Shown: positions 24,701-35,750, counted from the stretch's first letter. The stretch: DNA of 64,000 nucleotides from Onchocerca lupi (GCA_028564675.1 JAOVVO010000098.1:1-64000); one strand, 5' to 3'. The notes: generated by a model from the letters alone, not told the origin. Translations and numbers: made by a program.

Positions 24701-27408
24701 AAATCGCTAAGCATTATGCTTTCTACCCACCGTAAACTAATTATTTCGCTTTTGTTTGGGGACTTCTTTAATTGCTAGTTTATTGCTACCTAAAAAAGGT
24801 AAAATAAGGTACCTAAAAAATGTAGCAATGAACCAATAATTAAAGAAGTCGCTAAACATATTCTTCCAACAGAAATCATAGCAATAAACACGCACTGCTT
24901 GATCTTTAATATCCCTTGTTTACCGTAATTACATCTTTTGCTTTCGCCAACATCTTCCACCTATTTGTCTTTTTGACATTACTATATACAAATAATTACA
25001 TTTTCCAGATTTTCCCACTAATTCTCATTCCAAGTGTAAAATGTAAATTCACTTTTAATTCCATAAAGCTTAATTCTTAATTCCCTTTTATGGTTGAATT
25101 TTTAATCAATAAAATGCAATATAAAGCAATAAATGTATGTTTCTATATTTATCAAAATGTCATCTTTTCTTTTTTTAAGTTCACGAAAGATTAAAAGTGA
25201 ATGACCTGATATATCTCAATAAAAATCACAGTCATATCCTGAAAGTGACAGTTGTTGTCACCTTCAAATGTATTGGAAATATTTCTTTGGTTCGATTTCA
25301 GAATGCAAAAGAAGTAAAATTTGTAAAGTTGTGCATGTAACGTAAAAAATAATCGAATAATGATAACCACCACATGGTATACATATAATGAATCTTGGTC
25401 ATATTGATCCCGACACAATGAATTCTTCGATGCTCTGAACACTTTTATAGTTCATTCGCGATAAATTTATATATATTATTTCACAAAATTATTTTCATAA
25501 TTACTATGTATGTGGTCTCTTTTTCTGATGAAGGAATTTATCTATAAACGAAATAAAGTGATAAAAATGATAGAAAGAAATAAATCATAAAATTTTTAAT
25601 GCTAACAATAAAAAAGATTGAATCAAAGATGAAATTTAAAATTTCATATCTCAAAATAATTTGTCTTTCTTTCCCTGTGCTATTTTTTTCTTGCAAATGA
25701 AATTTCTTACATCATTATTTTAAAATGCTATGGCTATTTATTTTTCTTCTCATGCATTTGCAATTTATTACTTTTAACATTTAAATTTTATAAGAATTGT
25801 GTCCTTTCTCAGAAATACTATTCCTATGGTTGCATCATTTGCACATCATTATGAAACGAATTAGAAATCAGAGGTGCATATAAGTTATAATTTAAAAACG
25901 AGAATGTACGATAGATCTTCAGCTAATTAGCTTGGTCATCCATCTCTTCTAACTAATTGTTTCCAATCGAGACTTTTCAGCAATCGCTAATACCATCTCT
26001 CATATGGATACTTTTATAATTAAAGATTTTTCAATCACAACAATTTCCTGGTCTGCTTTGGGTCGATTTAATTTTCCATATAAACTCGTTAAAATTTTCT
26101 ACCATGGTCTTTTAGCATAAATCCGGAAAACATTGTCACAGCAATCATTGCTTCTGTTTAATATTAGTCTCAATAAGCAACGACAGAACTGTAACAATGA
26201 TTTACAGTACTTTCCTCTTGCTATTATGCCTTCCTTTGTTATCAACTATTGTTATAAATTTTCCTCCCAAGGTTTGTATAATTTTTTAATTTCAAAGATA
26301 ATTAAGAATTTCATCAGTATAGAAGTAAACAATAACTTACTAAAATAAAAGGAATCAGAGATAGATTCGCGAATAAGTTGCAAGTAATCTATAATCAATT
26401 AAAATTAATTTGCAACTTGACAACCAATCTAATCACAAAGGATTTGAAAATAGATGACGTTTCTTCCTCAGAACTCACCATTTTGCTTAATATCACATTT
26501 CTATAAAGCAATTTGATTAAACATCATTGTCCAAGATGATAATCATTTCTATCAAAAATAATGAAATGATCACTTGCAATCATTTTATCATTAAACTGTT
26601 AAGATTTTCAACAAACGCTTTCATTTCCCATTTCATATTCATTTTAAAAATAGAAACTATTAAAATATATTCAAAATGATTATGTATTATGAGAATAAAA
26701 AATGCTGCTGTAAAATGGAATAATGATGAAGAAAATGAATTGAATAGTTAATGAATTAGTGAATTTATTTCAGTCTTTACTGACATTTTTTTTTTTTTTT
26801 TTTGCAGATAGCAGACGAGAATAATGAACATTTCTTTCGACCACGAAAAACAGTGTATTTGAGACCATCTGGAGGTTTACTCGTTTCTGGCCGTGGTAAT
26901 TTTCGGCCAGGATTTTTTCCGAGTATTTCCAACAGTCGCTTTTATTTGTCCGAACCATTATTTGCATTCGAAGTAAGAAATTTCTAAAAAGATGTAAAAT
27001 TCAGCAAAGGATAGTACTTCTTTTTATCTACTCCGTTTCTTATGAAATTGTTAAACAGTTGTTTTGTAGACAAAAATTTTTTGAAATTTGAAACACATTT
27101 GTCGATTCACCACTTATAAGTATAAATGGATCTAACAAGAGCATAAGCATAACAAAATGATCTCTGAAAGATCAAAGCAATTCATGCCTGTTATCAATCC
27201 TAATAAATGACGAAAAATGAAGAATTAAAGAATACTTTCCATGCAATACAAAAAAATTTGAAACCAAATTGTTCGGTCATCATTTGGTTTCAAACTTATC
27301 AAACTGTTTTAACATTCATCTAATTTGCAGTTTTTTTTTTTTGCCTTTTTACAATTCTTCTTTTATTAAATTTCATGATGGAATATTTTTCAATTTCAGA
27401 AGCCATGA
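12906..27408 (+). CDS. Tentative small secreted or signal-anchored protein, unrecognised
   Basis: Three segments join in phase 0: 12906-13133, 26808-26972 and 27400-27408 (stop TGA), with AATAAA at 27491. Segment one starts after a TTTAG acceptor, has no ATG before the hydrophobic core, and reads into a classical signal-peptide h-region (PIWLLLLFSLMFAVSN, cleavage plausible after CSVDA), preceded by CCCC and an unusual stretch of about 50 residues. It ends at a GTAAGC donor. Segment two follows a long T-tract acceptor and encodes a basic, Gly/Pro-rich peptide with RPRKTVYLRP, GGLLVSGRG and NFRPGFF; it ends at a GTAAGA donor. The combination resembles a peptide-hormone precursor in size and layout, but there is no clear dibasic-flanked amidated repeat and I do not recognise the family. 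The intron would be 13.7 kb and contain all of SART3. The joining is inference; the two segments could belong to different genes, and the start codon is missing. Confidence 0.4.
13472..20445 (-). CDS. SART3: SART3/Prp24-like U4/U6 snRNP recycling factor (HAT repeats and two RRMs)
   Basis: Exons in coding order: 20445-20329, 20195-20043, 19797-19659, 19294-19078, 18928-18776, 18657-18533, 18347-18134, 17903-17751, 16865-16708, 16579-16295, 15876-15616, 15278-15066, 14845-14698 and 13578 onwards. Residues 1-39 are acidic; about 40-480 carry half-a-TPR (HAT) motifs such as WLEWIELV, VYLEYVQWS, WNIYLDFEK, LWLQYCNWL and AAWIEAANLERF; about 480-570 are Lys/Glu-rich (KKRKREN, nuclear localisation-like). 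RRM1 starts at HTVFVSNLDF with RNP1 GFGYVDF; RRM2 starts at NKIFVNNIHY with RNP1 KGCAYIEY. LSVAISNPPKRK after RRM2 is a SART3 hallmark. By family knowledge it helps reassemble U4/U6 snRNPs. Two oddities: exons two and three do not join in phase at any clear GT donor (see findings), and the 3' end is unresolved. Reading through gives a stop at 13472; splicing at GTAAGT (13495) would lead to a last exon I could not find. The C-terminal LSm-binding motif is therefore not seen. Confidence 0.88.
18699..18736. repeat. A38 homopolymer in a SART3 intron
   Basis: Thirty-eight consecutive A on the plus strand, i.e. a T tract on the coding strand, in the intron between exons 18776-18928 and 18533-18657. 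Length is likely unstable and may be an assembly estimate. Confidence 0.9.
20479..20489 (-). promoter_or_regulatory. Candidate spliced-leader acceptor of SART3
   Basis: On the minus strand TTAATTTCAG ends at 20480, 34 bases before the ATG at 20445, with no matching upstream exon visible. In nematodes such an unpaired acceptor just upstream of a start codon is the usual sign of SL1 trans-splicing; that it is used is inference. Confidence 0.45.
20490..22740. other. Intergenic or intronic stretch 5' of SART3
   Basis: No convincing exon on either strand. It contains an array of ACGTAAAATT-like words at 20630-20730 close to the SART3 start. Short open frames (for example 21258-21473, minus) are interrupted by T-runs and resemble nothing I know. 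Confidence 0.5.
20630..20730. repeat. Array of degenerate ACGTAAAAT / ACATAAAAT words
   Basis: About seven variants of TTACRTAAAAT or TGCAAAATT occur at roughly 10-20 base spacing, directly upstream of the SART3 start on its 5' side. It may be a simple degenerate satellite or a cluster of binding sites. Confidence 0.5.
22750..23300 (+). mobile_element. Possible solo LTR or retroelement fragment
   Basis: This block stands out from its surroundings by higher GC, purine-rich runs and a promoter-like order: a TTTAAAAG box near 22780, then a GC-richer leader with many CAGTTCAG/CAGCAG words, then AATAAAGG near 23110. That is the layout of an LTR U3-R-U5. I see no second copy, no definite TG..CA ends and no target-site duplication, so the call is weak. 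Confidence 0.25.
23395..24990 (-). pseudogene. Degraded WAGO-type Argonaute (N, PAZ and MID-proximal parts)
   Basis: Read on the minus strand in shifting frames, a series of Argonaute blocks appears in the correct order: FGDIYSLMYDGASIIYI (about 24.63 kb), CKEDFQLKSFGIG (24.5 kb), LEKGKYVAIGTSKDVRIIE (24.3 kb), AALVIDVKKAAFH (24.2 kb), RTFTAAIVSKENI (24.0 kb), LIEKYFEMKYSVKLKYP (23.95 kb), QVQTMIRACA (23.8 kb) and HGIKISEPLG (23.4 kb). These are the N-domain, linker, PAZ and post-PAZ motifs of worm-specific Argonautes. In-frame stops lie near 24247 and 24338, frame changes near 23970, 24480 and 24600. No PIWI catalytic part is found nearby. It sits in the long intron of the tentative secreted-protein gene, antisense to it. 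Family assignment is from memory of conserved motifs; the decay is seen directly. Confidence 0.75.
24761..24850. mobile_element. 90-bp imperfect inverted repeat (hairpin) inside the Argonaute relic
   Basis: The ends GACTTCTTTAATT and AATTAAAGAAGTC are perfect inverted repeats; pairing continues through ATTGCTAC / GTAGCAAT and ACCTAAAAAAGGT-like inner sequence. The whole segment folds on itself with a small loop. It resembles a tiny MITE or foldback insertion. Confidence 0.6.
24991..26807. other. No recognisable gene
   Basis: AT-rich sequence with short open frames of random appearance on both strands. I looked for the missing Argonaute PIWI domain here and did not find it. The stretch ends in the long T-tract acceptor of the exon at 26808. 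Confidence 0.5.
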
Positions 27409-28418
27409 AAGAATTTAAAAGGCAGCAGAAGCAACAGCGATTCACAATGCTAATAAATCATTGAAAATTGCTTTTGTATGATATGCTTAAAATAAAAAAC
27501 TTCTATCATATTGATGTTAGCCAAACTAAAATAAATACAACTTTTCAAAACAACCATTGCAAATGAAGTTTCAGCATTGTGTCATCAGAAAATCAATATT
27601 AATTTGTTTAAATTATTGATGATATATTTATTTTGATAAAAATCAAGTCTTTTGTGATGCATAATTCTTACATAAAATAAAGGTGAAATTGTTTATTTTG
27701 ACAAAATTTAAACAATTAATATTAGGCACAAGAAAGTTAAATTATCATTACTATCAGAATTTTCTTTCGAGAAATCATCGTTGCTAGTTGATAGCAAATT
27801 AACTTTTCCTCCACTTCAACCAGATTAATACTATTGCAATTATTGGATAAGTACTGCTTTCGGATACTGGAAAAAACAGAGCAAACCAACAATCATCTAA
27901 TGGATGTTTTATTCGATATCCTTGGACATTCTTTTTTTCTTTTCAATTTATTCTACGTCGCATATATTCAGGCTCAAAATGCACACTTTATGCTAGTGAA
28001 TGTAGCTTACTGAAATATCACCATCCTACTACACGCTACAGTAAGACAACATATGCTACAGTATGTATGCTACAGTAAGACACTTCTCTGCATGAGATAA
28101 TTTGATTGCACAATAATCTTAACGGCAGAGTGCCAATGCGATGTGTCATTAGCTATTTCGTTAGATGGTGGGTCGATGTTTCACTTGTGTGCAATCCTTA
28201 GTTTGAATTTTCGTTCTCTGTGAAGACTAAAGGAGCAATTTTTATGCATTATTTTGTGGAATTATTCTACTAATTGTTATTTTAGCGCAAGTTTTGCATT
28301 GAAAATGAAATTAAACTTGATTTTTTCTACAAGCAATAAAATGAAAAATGATCCATCAAATATTTCGCCATTTTTCAATTTCAAAAGTGCTTGCGAGCTT
28401 TTATATTTAGAAATTTCA
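27409..28418. other. Intergenic region
   Basis: Contains AATAAA at 27491 fitting the end of the tentative secreted-protein gene, and near 28030-28080 three close copies of GCTACAGTA(AGACA). No coding signal seen. Confidence 0.5.
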
Positions 28419-28426
28419 GAACTATA

Positions 28427-28484
28427 ATGTTGTGGTGGTACAAATTACACATCATTTTCTTGATTGGTATTGTTAATTTATGTG
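28427..28484 (+). CDS. Isolated first exon encoding a signal peptide
   Basis: AAATTTCAG at 28411-28419 is followed after seven bases by ATG, then a 19-codon exon with a strongly hydrophobic leader (WWYKLHIIFLIGIVNLC) and a consensus donor GTAAGTTA in phase 1. Acceptor, ATG and signal peptide together look like a trans-spliced start of a secreted or membrane protein. I could not find convincing downstream exons. One weak candidate is at 36678, where a phase-1 join gives AEMNCWTCYPDWI and a stop. It might also be a relic or chance. Confidence 0.35.
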
Positions 28485-31400
28485 GTAAGTTATTGAAATC
28501 ACTTGAACAATTATGGATTCTTCATTGTTTTTGCATGACAATTATAAGCGATAATTTTTCAAATTATATAGAAATAATTTTTCATATTATGATTGTTTCT
28601 TCGTTGTTCGAGAACAGGTGAGAAGAAAAATCATAATAGTCCGAAATCGAGCTATTATACAGTTTGAAGTAGGGACAGAGGTCGGAAAATTGCTTATTTA
28701 TTTGAACGATGATTTCATCGAAATTCGAAATAATCGATTTAGATAAATAATTTTGCTTTGAAAAATTATTTATTTTTTGATTAAATTATTTCAAAGATCT
28801 TTTTCCTTTTTTTTTTTTTTTTTTTTTGACACCGCTGTAGAAAAAATTTTGTTTTTCATTCCTTTACTTTACCTAATAAAACAATTAAATGATTGGCCAA
28901 AAAATTACGCTTGGAACACCAAATAGTCACCATTTTTCCTTGATCTTAGTTAATTGATTTTTTGAAGACATTCTATTAGTTGTTAAATTAATTGTCTTCC
29001 GGTTTTAATTTAAACACCAGAATCTCAACTACTGTTTTTTCTCTTTGTTAAGACTATAGAATTTCATTTTTTTTTTTTTTAAATTATCAATACGATGCCG
29101 AGACGGAACTCTTTTCAGTCGCTTTTATTTTCAAATTATCGACTTAAGCAAACTATTTCTTTTGAAGCTGATCGGATGTTCACTTCTTTTTATGGATTTT
29201 ATTTCCCACAAAGCCAGAATCATACATTACGTAAAGAATTCGAAATTTTTTATACCAACAAATGGATAAATGTTTGAACTTTTATGAATAAAAGTAATGG
29301 CAGGAGGCGAGAGCATAAATTGGCATCTTCAACTCTTCCAGAGACAATTCTTAATAATTATTTTTATAACCGTTGTATAAATCTATGAAACTTCAGTTAT
29401 GTGATTTTCAACTGATTTAGCTTAAATAAATGAAAAAAAAAGAATTATTTTGCTTCACTTTGAGCAAAATTTAATACCAAAGCAAGCAAACGAAGTTTCA
29501 TCAAGCTTTTTCCTAGCACATGAATGAATGCTGCTTCAAAATTTCCATTTCATACAAGCTCGGAGTTTTTTTCGTAAAACAGATTTTAACATATTTTCCC
29601 TTATTATATTTTATTTCTACTACCGGCTAACTTGTTACATTTTAAATATACCGATGTTTTGGATTTGTCAATGTTATTAAATATCTTAAAACATACGAAT
29701 TTCGTATCTCCAAATTCGAAAAACATATAGAAAAAAAATTTACGGTATTTCAAAATTATGTTAAAAAGTTCTTACTAGATTGATTCAAGATTTTTTTAAT
29801 ATTTTCCAGATAATGTATTCAAAAGAAACTCGAAAAGGAAAGACACTTCTGTGATTCATTTTAGAAAATGATAGTCGTTTCATTTTTAAGAATTGAATTT
29901 TTAGTGATTGAATTTTTCTTAGCATGAATTCATGTCATGCAAGAATTTAAAAAGTTTTTTCAAACTCCAATTCTGTCACTGAAATTTCATTCACTGTAAT
30001 CAGGCACGAATTTTTTCAGTTTAACTAGCGAATCTTAGTTTAGCTGCATGTCATTTTAGTAAAGCTAATAAATTTAGATAGTTTTCTATGAAACTAGTAA
30101 ATTCTTCGAGCTTTTAATAAATGTATTGATATTACTAATTTATTCCAAGGATTTCATGAATTTTTTATTTAAAAGGGATGTTTCCTTAACATAAGGGTTA
30201 TTTTCAATTCAAAAGTTCGAAAAGCTCCTAATTTTCTTAATTTTACTAAAAAGAGAAAGTTTTTCACTCCTAACTCCCGAAATGGAACCATTCGAGTGAT
30301 TATTTAATAAAAAAATGATGGAAATTGACAAGCTTAGCCTCATTTTGATGAATTTAGCTTAAGTACCAAGAAATGCAAAAAATCCGTTTTCTTTTTTCTA
30401 TCCCACAGCAACTGTCAGAGCTTTCAATAAAGTGGAACCCTTTAATACCATAATCTAATCCATGTTAAAAGAATTAAATATATATTTTTGAGCGCTATTT
30501 TTTAACAAATGCATTTGTCACTTTTTTTTTTATTCATAATGTCGTAGACTTGTTTACGTTGAAATTTTGTATTCCTTAGAAAAATTAATTTGAGTGAAAA
30601 TGTCATTTGAATTTCCGCATAATAAAATAAGCTTCCGGTAATTTTCTTCATGTCAGCATTAAGTTTGATTTTTATTCCTACCATTTTTTAGAACGACAAA
30701 AATTGTCACCAAATGTCTGAAAAGAAATTTTAATAGTTCAAACGATTACTTGCTGGAGCAGTGATTCTGTAGGCATTGGCAAATAGGAATGCGTTTCAGA
30801 ATTTTTTCTTGAGATAATTAATTCGATTTCAAAACTTTATAATTAAAGTATTTCTGGAGCAGAAATTGATAATCATAATTTGGTCCAAACGCTCATGAAG
30901 CCAAAATTATAAAAGATTTCAATTCGGAAAATGTAGCGTATTTTCTTTCACTGCTGCAATTGAAAATAATATCATATTCAAGGCATTATTTTTTTAGACA
31001 TTTAAAATTAAAAAAATCTAATGTACGAGATTTTTGATTCTACAGCATGCGCTTTACCAATTTTTATAAAAATCTTTTTTTTTCCTATTTCAATTTTAAT
31101 TTTTAGTTTTTCTATTTTATGTTATGATGACTTCAAAAACATCAAATAGCCCAATCAAAGTACACACCGCTATTGTTATAAAAGAATTTATCGTGTTAGA
31201 AAATTGCCGGACAGAATGAGCGAAGAGGTGATAATCGGAAGACAAATTTTTACCTGTAAGGGTTGTCAGAATGTGCAAAATTAGCAATAGTTTGTAAAAT
31301 GAAGTAACAGCTTAAAGGAAAAAAGATATCAGTGTCTCAAAGCAATGTGTTCTGATCATAAATGGATGGATAAATAGCTTAAAATGATCACCTATCATTT

Positions 31401-33390
31401 AAATTTTAAGTGTATTTTGAATGAGATTAATAATAAACTATTCTGTTGTTGTTGTTTTTTCTCTGAATATCTGGATATCTCTGCATATTTGTGCATATCC
31501 TCTGGATATAAAACAAGAGGATGTGGAATGTAAGCAACGGGATCGGATGATTTTCTAGGATAAGGATATGAAAATCCTGGTTAGGATAGAATTGTCTTGA
31601 TTTTGATTTAACAACGTAGAGAAAAGGAACCAAATTTCGAAGAGACTAGATAGCTAAAAATTCTAAAGGAGAAAGTAGTTTTTAATTTAATCTAATTGTC
31701 CTCAGAACTGATCAGGTGGAATTATACAAATCATCAGCTGCATATACTTCGTTAAATCTTGCAACTCGAGCAAGAGATATCACGAAGATCTTTAAGTAAC
31801 ACGAATCATTCCCGATAATCGGAATGATTAATAAGAATGGTACTACATGGCTGTTAGTTTAGAAATCAGTCGGTCCATAATGTACTTGATTTGTAATGCA
31901 ATAGAAGGCACTTAGCATGTGCAAGCTAAAAGTGCCAAGCAAGCGGCATTTTATTGTATAATGAGAAATATTGCCGAAGAAATCGATCACGCCACTTCCA
32001 TAAATTTGAATCTTATATGAAATACCTAAATAAAAGAGGGAGAGAGGGAAATAATACCATGACACTAATGCGATCGTATATCAAGCCAAGAGTTCGCTGG
32101 TAACGAGATATCCATCCATCCGACTCGAAACCTGGTCGCTTTTCTAGGCTTTTTTTCTCTTTCCTACCATCATCATTTCAACTTGAATTATTACTGCATT
32201 TAAAAGCTTTGCATCGCATAGTTTTAGCATTTCATTGCTGCTCCAAGCACCTTTCTTTTCGCCATCATCCTTTTCAGATATTTTTCTCTACTTCTTCCAT
32301 CTCCTTTCTCATTTCCATCCGGTGCGCAGTGTATTTCAATAACAATTTCTTGCCATCAGTTCTTTGCGATTTCGCATCTCTTTTCTCCATTTCAAAAGTT
32401 CAAATTTGGTAGTTACAAAATTTCGATGCATTTCATATAGAAATTCTACTTCAGAAATTTTAAGTTACTGATTTAAGATAATTGTATCAAGTATTAGGAA
32501 GAATATTAGAGAATATGCGAATCGGGAATATCAGTATCGAATTAGATCATATCAGTAGCACTTAGTCCGAATATCTCTTTGTAAGGTTCACATAGCTCAG
32601 TTAATACTTTCTTTCTGTTATCGCATCATATTGGTACACAATGGTACCTTTGTAATTTAAAATCGCTGATAGAATTTTGAGACGACAGTTTCATGATAGC
32701 CATTGAATGCATGCAAATTTTATGTGGAGAATGACTCTGTTTTAGAAGAAATGCCAAGGAATTGATTGCGGAGTAAGCAGCTTCAGAAGAGTTTCAAACT
32801 TAATTAAAGTAGCATAAATAGTGGTATCGAAAGAAAGTAACACCTCTAATACCAGTATAATGAAAATGATTGCATGGGCCACAAAAGCCACAAAAAATAT
32901 CTCTGATATAAAAAGAACAACACTAATATTGATTTAGGAATTAATAACTAGAAAACCAAAGAATCCTTCATTTGAATTTTACTGAACAAACTCACTAAGT
33001 AGGTGAAACGTTTTTTTAATGACGGTGACTTTAAAATTCTTGGTCTTAAAATTCATTTCCGAAATAATTTTTTTTTCCTTTTATCGACATGATTGATATA
33101 ACGGAGTTTCTACGTCATGCTTTCATATTTTCCATTAAACATTATAAAATACATAAACTTTCTGAATAATTTCTTGCTTTTGTCATTGATTAATTCTAAT
33201 TTATAAATAAAAGTGGATGTTTTTACGGAATTGAAATGAAATGAATAGTATAATTAATTCCTTAGTAATTTAAAAACTGCGTGCATAATTTGTGAAAAAA
33301 ATAAACCGATTGTCTATTTTCATTATTTTATGCTGACATTGGAATTTGTTTGATGACTACTGATTAATCAGACAAGAATTTAAATTCTGA
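28485..33390. other. Gene-poor AT-rich region
   Basis: No exon chain can be supported. It holds many poly-T runs and small hairpins, for example GGCACTTAGC pairing with GCTAAAAGTGCC at 31906-31941. The open frame at 29095-29277 and others are short, lack splice support and resemble no family I know. Confidence 0.5.
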
Positions 33391-34814
33391 AAAAAGATTG
33401 GAAATTGTGCAGTTCTTTCAAAAATGTAATATTTTACTGAAAATACGTAAAGTGCATCCAAAATAACTGAACTGAGCAATTTTCGCAAAAATTATTTTTA
33501 GAAAATGGGACAACGGAAAATTTTCCCGAACTAATTTCTCAAAAAAAAAAAAAAAAATGTATATATAGATCTTCTTGTCCTGAATGGTGTATTTAAATAG
33601 GACTCAATTGAAAATGAAACTTAACTCTAAATGGCAATAAAAGAGAATAAACAGTATTGAGATAATCATTATTTCTTATCTTTTTATATTCCTTCATTTG
33701 GTGACTCTGTGATAATTAATGTTTAACTCTGTATGTGTTTATGTTCAAGCAAATGTTGCTTTCAGATTTAAAAAATGTTTGATTGAGGGAAAAGAAAATT
33801 TAAAGAAAATCTCAAAATTATTTTCAGAAGCTCTCATTAGATCAATGTAAGGCTTGTGATTATTTTCCAATCAACCTATTTGAAAGAAACTGAAGAAGGA
33901 AAAGCACTCCTGCCGTAATTAATTTTAGAAAGCATTAATAGTTGCATTTCTAGTCAATGCAAAACGAGTAAGTATAAGAAACTTTTAAAAGTACTATATT
34001 AATGAAATAAAAAGAAATAAATTTCCACTTTTTTTTTCTTTTTGGTTCTACTCCCGGCTATCCACTGTATCAACAAGATCATTTCCTTTATTTTAGAGAA
34101 AAATACATTAATAATCCCATTAATTATAAATCCCATCAACGTACCACATTTTTTAAAACGCCGTAAATTTTGAGTTTCCTTTCTTTGTAGGATTTTATCT
34201 CACTCTTTATTTTGATTGCTAAAGTTCTACTCAATTTTTGTCTTTTAAGTTATTTCTCTTTTGAGAATTAAGATTTCAGCAAAATTTTTTGTGATTTTAG
34301 GCTTCTAACATTTTTCCCCTACCTTGAAATAATTGCATTTCTTTCCTGAACTGAATATTTTTCAAATTTGGGAACAGACATTCGCTTGTTTACAAAATAG
34401 ATATCTTCTAACAGACTGCTATTTTTGCACTTATTTAAAATGATTATATAACTGAATTTACAGAGTTTTCTAAATATCAATGATCACAAAATCACTGATG
34501 ACGAAGATAAAAAGATAAGAATAAACGATTAAGTGTTATCTCTATTTCGTCTACTCTCTTTGATCATAAAATTACATAAAATTTCATTTACGGTAAAGTT
34601 TCACTTTCATTGATTCCTTTCTTAAACATATTATTTCACACAAAAAAATCCATAAATGTAATTTTTCTGGAATCTGTTCAGGAAAATTTTCCATTGTTCC
34701 ATTTTCTAAAAATAATTTTCGCAAAAATTGCTCAGTTCAGTTATTTTGGATGCACTTCATGCATTTTCAATAAAACATTACACTTTTGGAAAAACTGCAT
34801 AATTTTCAATCTTT
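33391..34814. mobile_element. 1.4-kb foldback: two inverted arms of about 137 bp
   Basis: The left arm (33391-33531) and the reverse complement of the right arm (34677-34814) align without gaps over about 137 bases at roughly 90% identity; the central block GCATCCAAAATAACTGAACT is perfect. Differences are mainly transitions. Between them lie about 1.1 kb of AT-rich sequence without a recognisable transposase. This is the structure of a non-autonomous foldback or MITE-like element, or an inverted duplication. No target-site duplication was recognised. The 151-residue open frame at 34610-35065 overlaps the right arm and is therefore doubtful as a gene. Confidence 0.7.
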
Positions 34815-35662
34815 CCAGACTTCTTAATCCTGTAATTTGTGAAATTTTCTGCCTTGAAAGTACTTATGAGATTTGCAATAGCAAGGGAATATGGAATGTG
34901 TCTGATGATAATGAAACAAATAGAACTATGCCGTCAAAAAGAAAGTTTACATCAGAATCTCGAATCATTTTATTTTTGGCCGAGATTCTCTTCACTTTAA
35001 TCATTTTGATCGCTGGCTGCCATAAAAACATGGTGAATATGATCATATACCATTTCACTATGTGAATTCTTTTACTAGGATAATGTTGGTTGCGATTCCT
35101 AAACTAAGCTTCATCCACAATACACAAGAATTTATCGCAAAGGGAATTTCTTCAGCCTGTTGTCGCTACGCAAAAATTGCTTTAGTCCTTTAGTCTGTGT
35201 CTGTTTAAAAATTACTTTATTCCAGTGAAATTTAATTTTTGCTCCATTTTTTTTTTCGATATAAGACATGAAGCACTTACCGCCATAGTAACCGATATTG
35301 TTGCTGAGGGCGACGAACAGTGCTGGCAATAAGAATTAACAATTGAGAAATGATAAGAATCTACCTATATCTAGCCAATAGTGATGGCCTTTTAGGGAAT
35401 AAGTGTGGGAATTCAAGATGGCTGAAGTTCGAATAAGAAGTTATTTGACATTCCACCAGAAACGTGTCATTATTCATTCATAAAATTCAGATGCAAAAAA
35501 TTGTGTGATTGCACTGAGTTTCACGAAAGCAAAGAAAAGCTGTAAATTAGGAAGTAGCAAGATACTTATAATTAATGGAAAATTGATTTAAACATGAGTA
35601 GAAAGAACGTATAAAATAAGTAAATAGGTACATACAACATACATCACAAACTCATGAAAATG

Positions 35663-35750
35663 TTTTCTATTCTAACGTGAGTGATATTTTCTATTCTTCC
35701 GTGTTTTCAATCCTTACGTGCGTTTCTTATCCTTACGTGAGAGAAGAACA
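35663..35750. repeat. Four degenerate copies of TTTTCTATYCTTACGTG
   Basis: The motifs TTTTCTATTCTAACGTGAG, TTTTCTATTCTTCCGTG, TTTTCAATCCTTACGTGCG and TTTCTTATCCTTACGTGAG follow each other at 17-24 base spacing, and a reverse-oriented CACGTAAG follows at 35749. All share an ACGTG core. Confidence 0.6.

Noticed and set aside
31800..31945. Small hairpins that might be microRNA precursors
   Set aside because: Stems are only 9-12 bp with bulges, well short of a pre-miRNA stem.
32590..32650. tRNA-like A-box (CATAGCTCAGTTAATA)
   Set aside because: No B-box (GGTTCGA-like) at the right distance and no acceptor stem or cloverleaf can be drawn.
29600..34080. Two apparent diverged copies of TTTTCCA..GAAAGAAACT..GGAAA and CCGGCTA words (29.6-29.9 and 33.8-34.1 kb)
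   Set aside because: The shared words occur in different order and similarity is low; composition alone could explain it.
34610..35065. 151-residue open frame on the plus strand
   Set aside because: It overlaps the right arm of the foldback, has Phe/Ile-rich random-looking composition and no splice or start context; it is best explained as chance openness.
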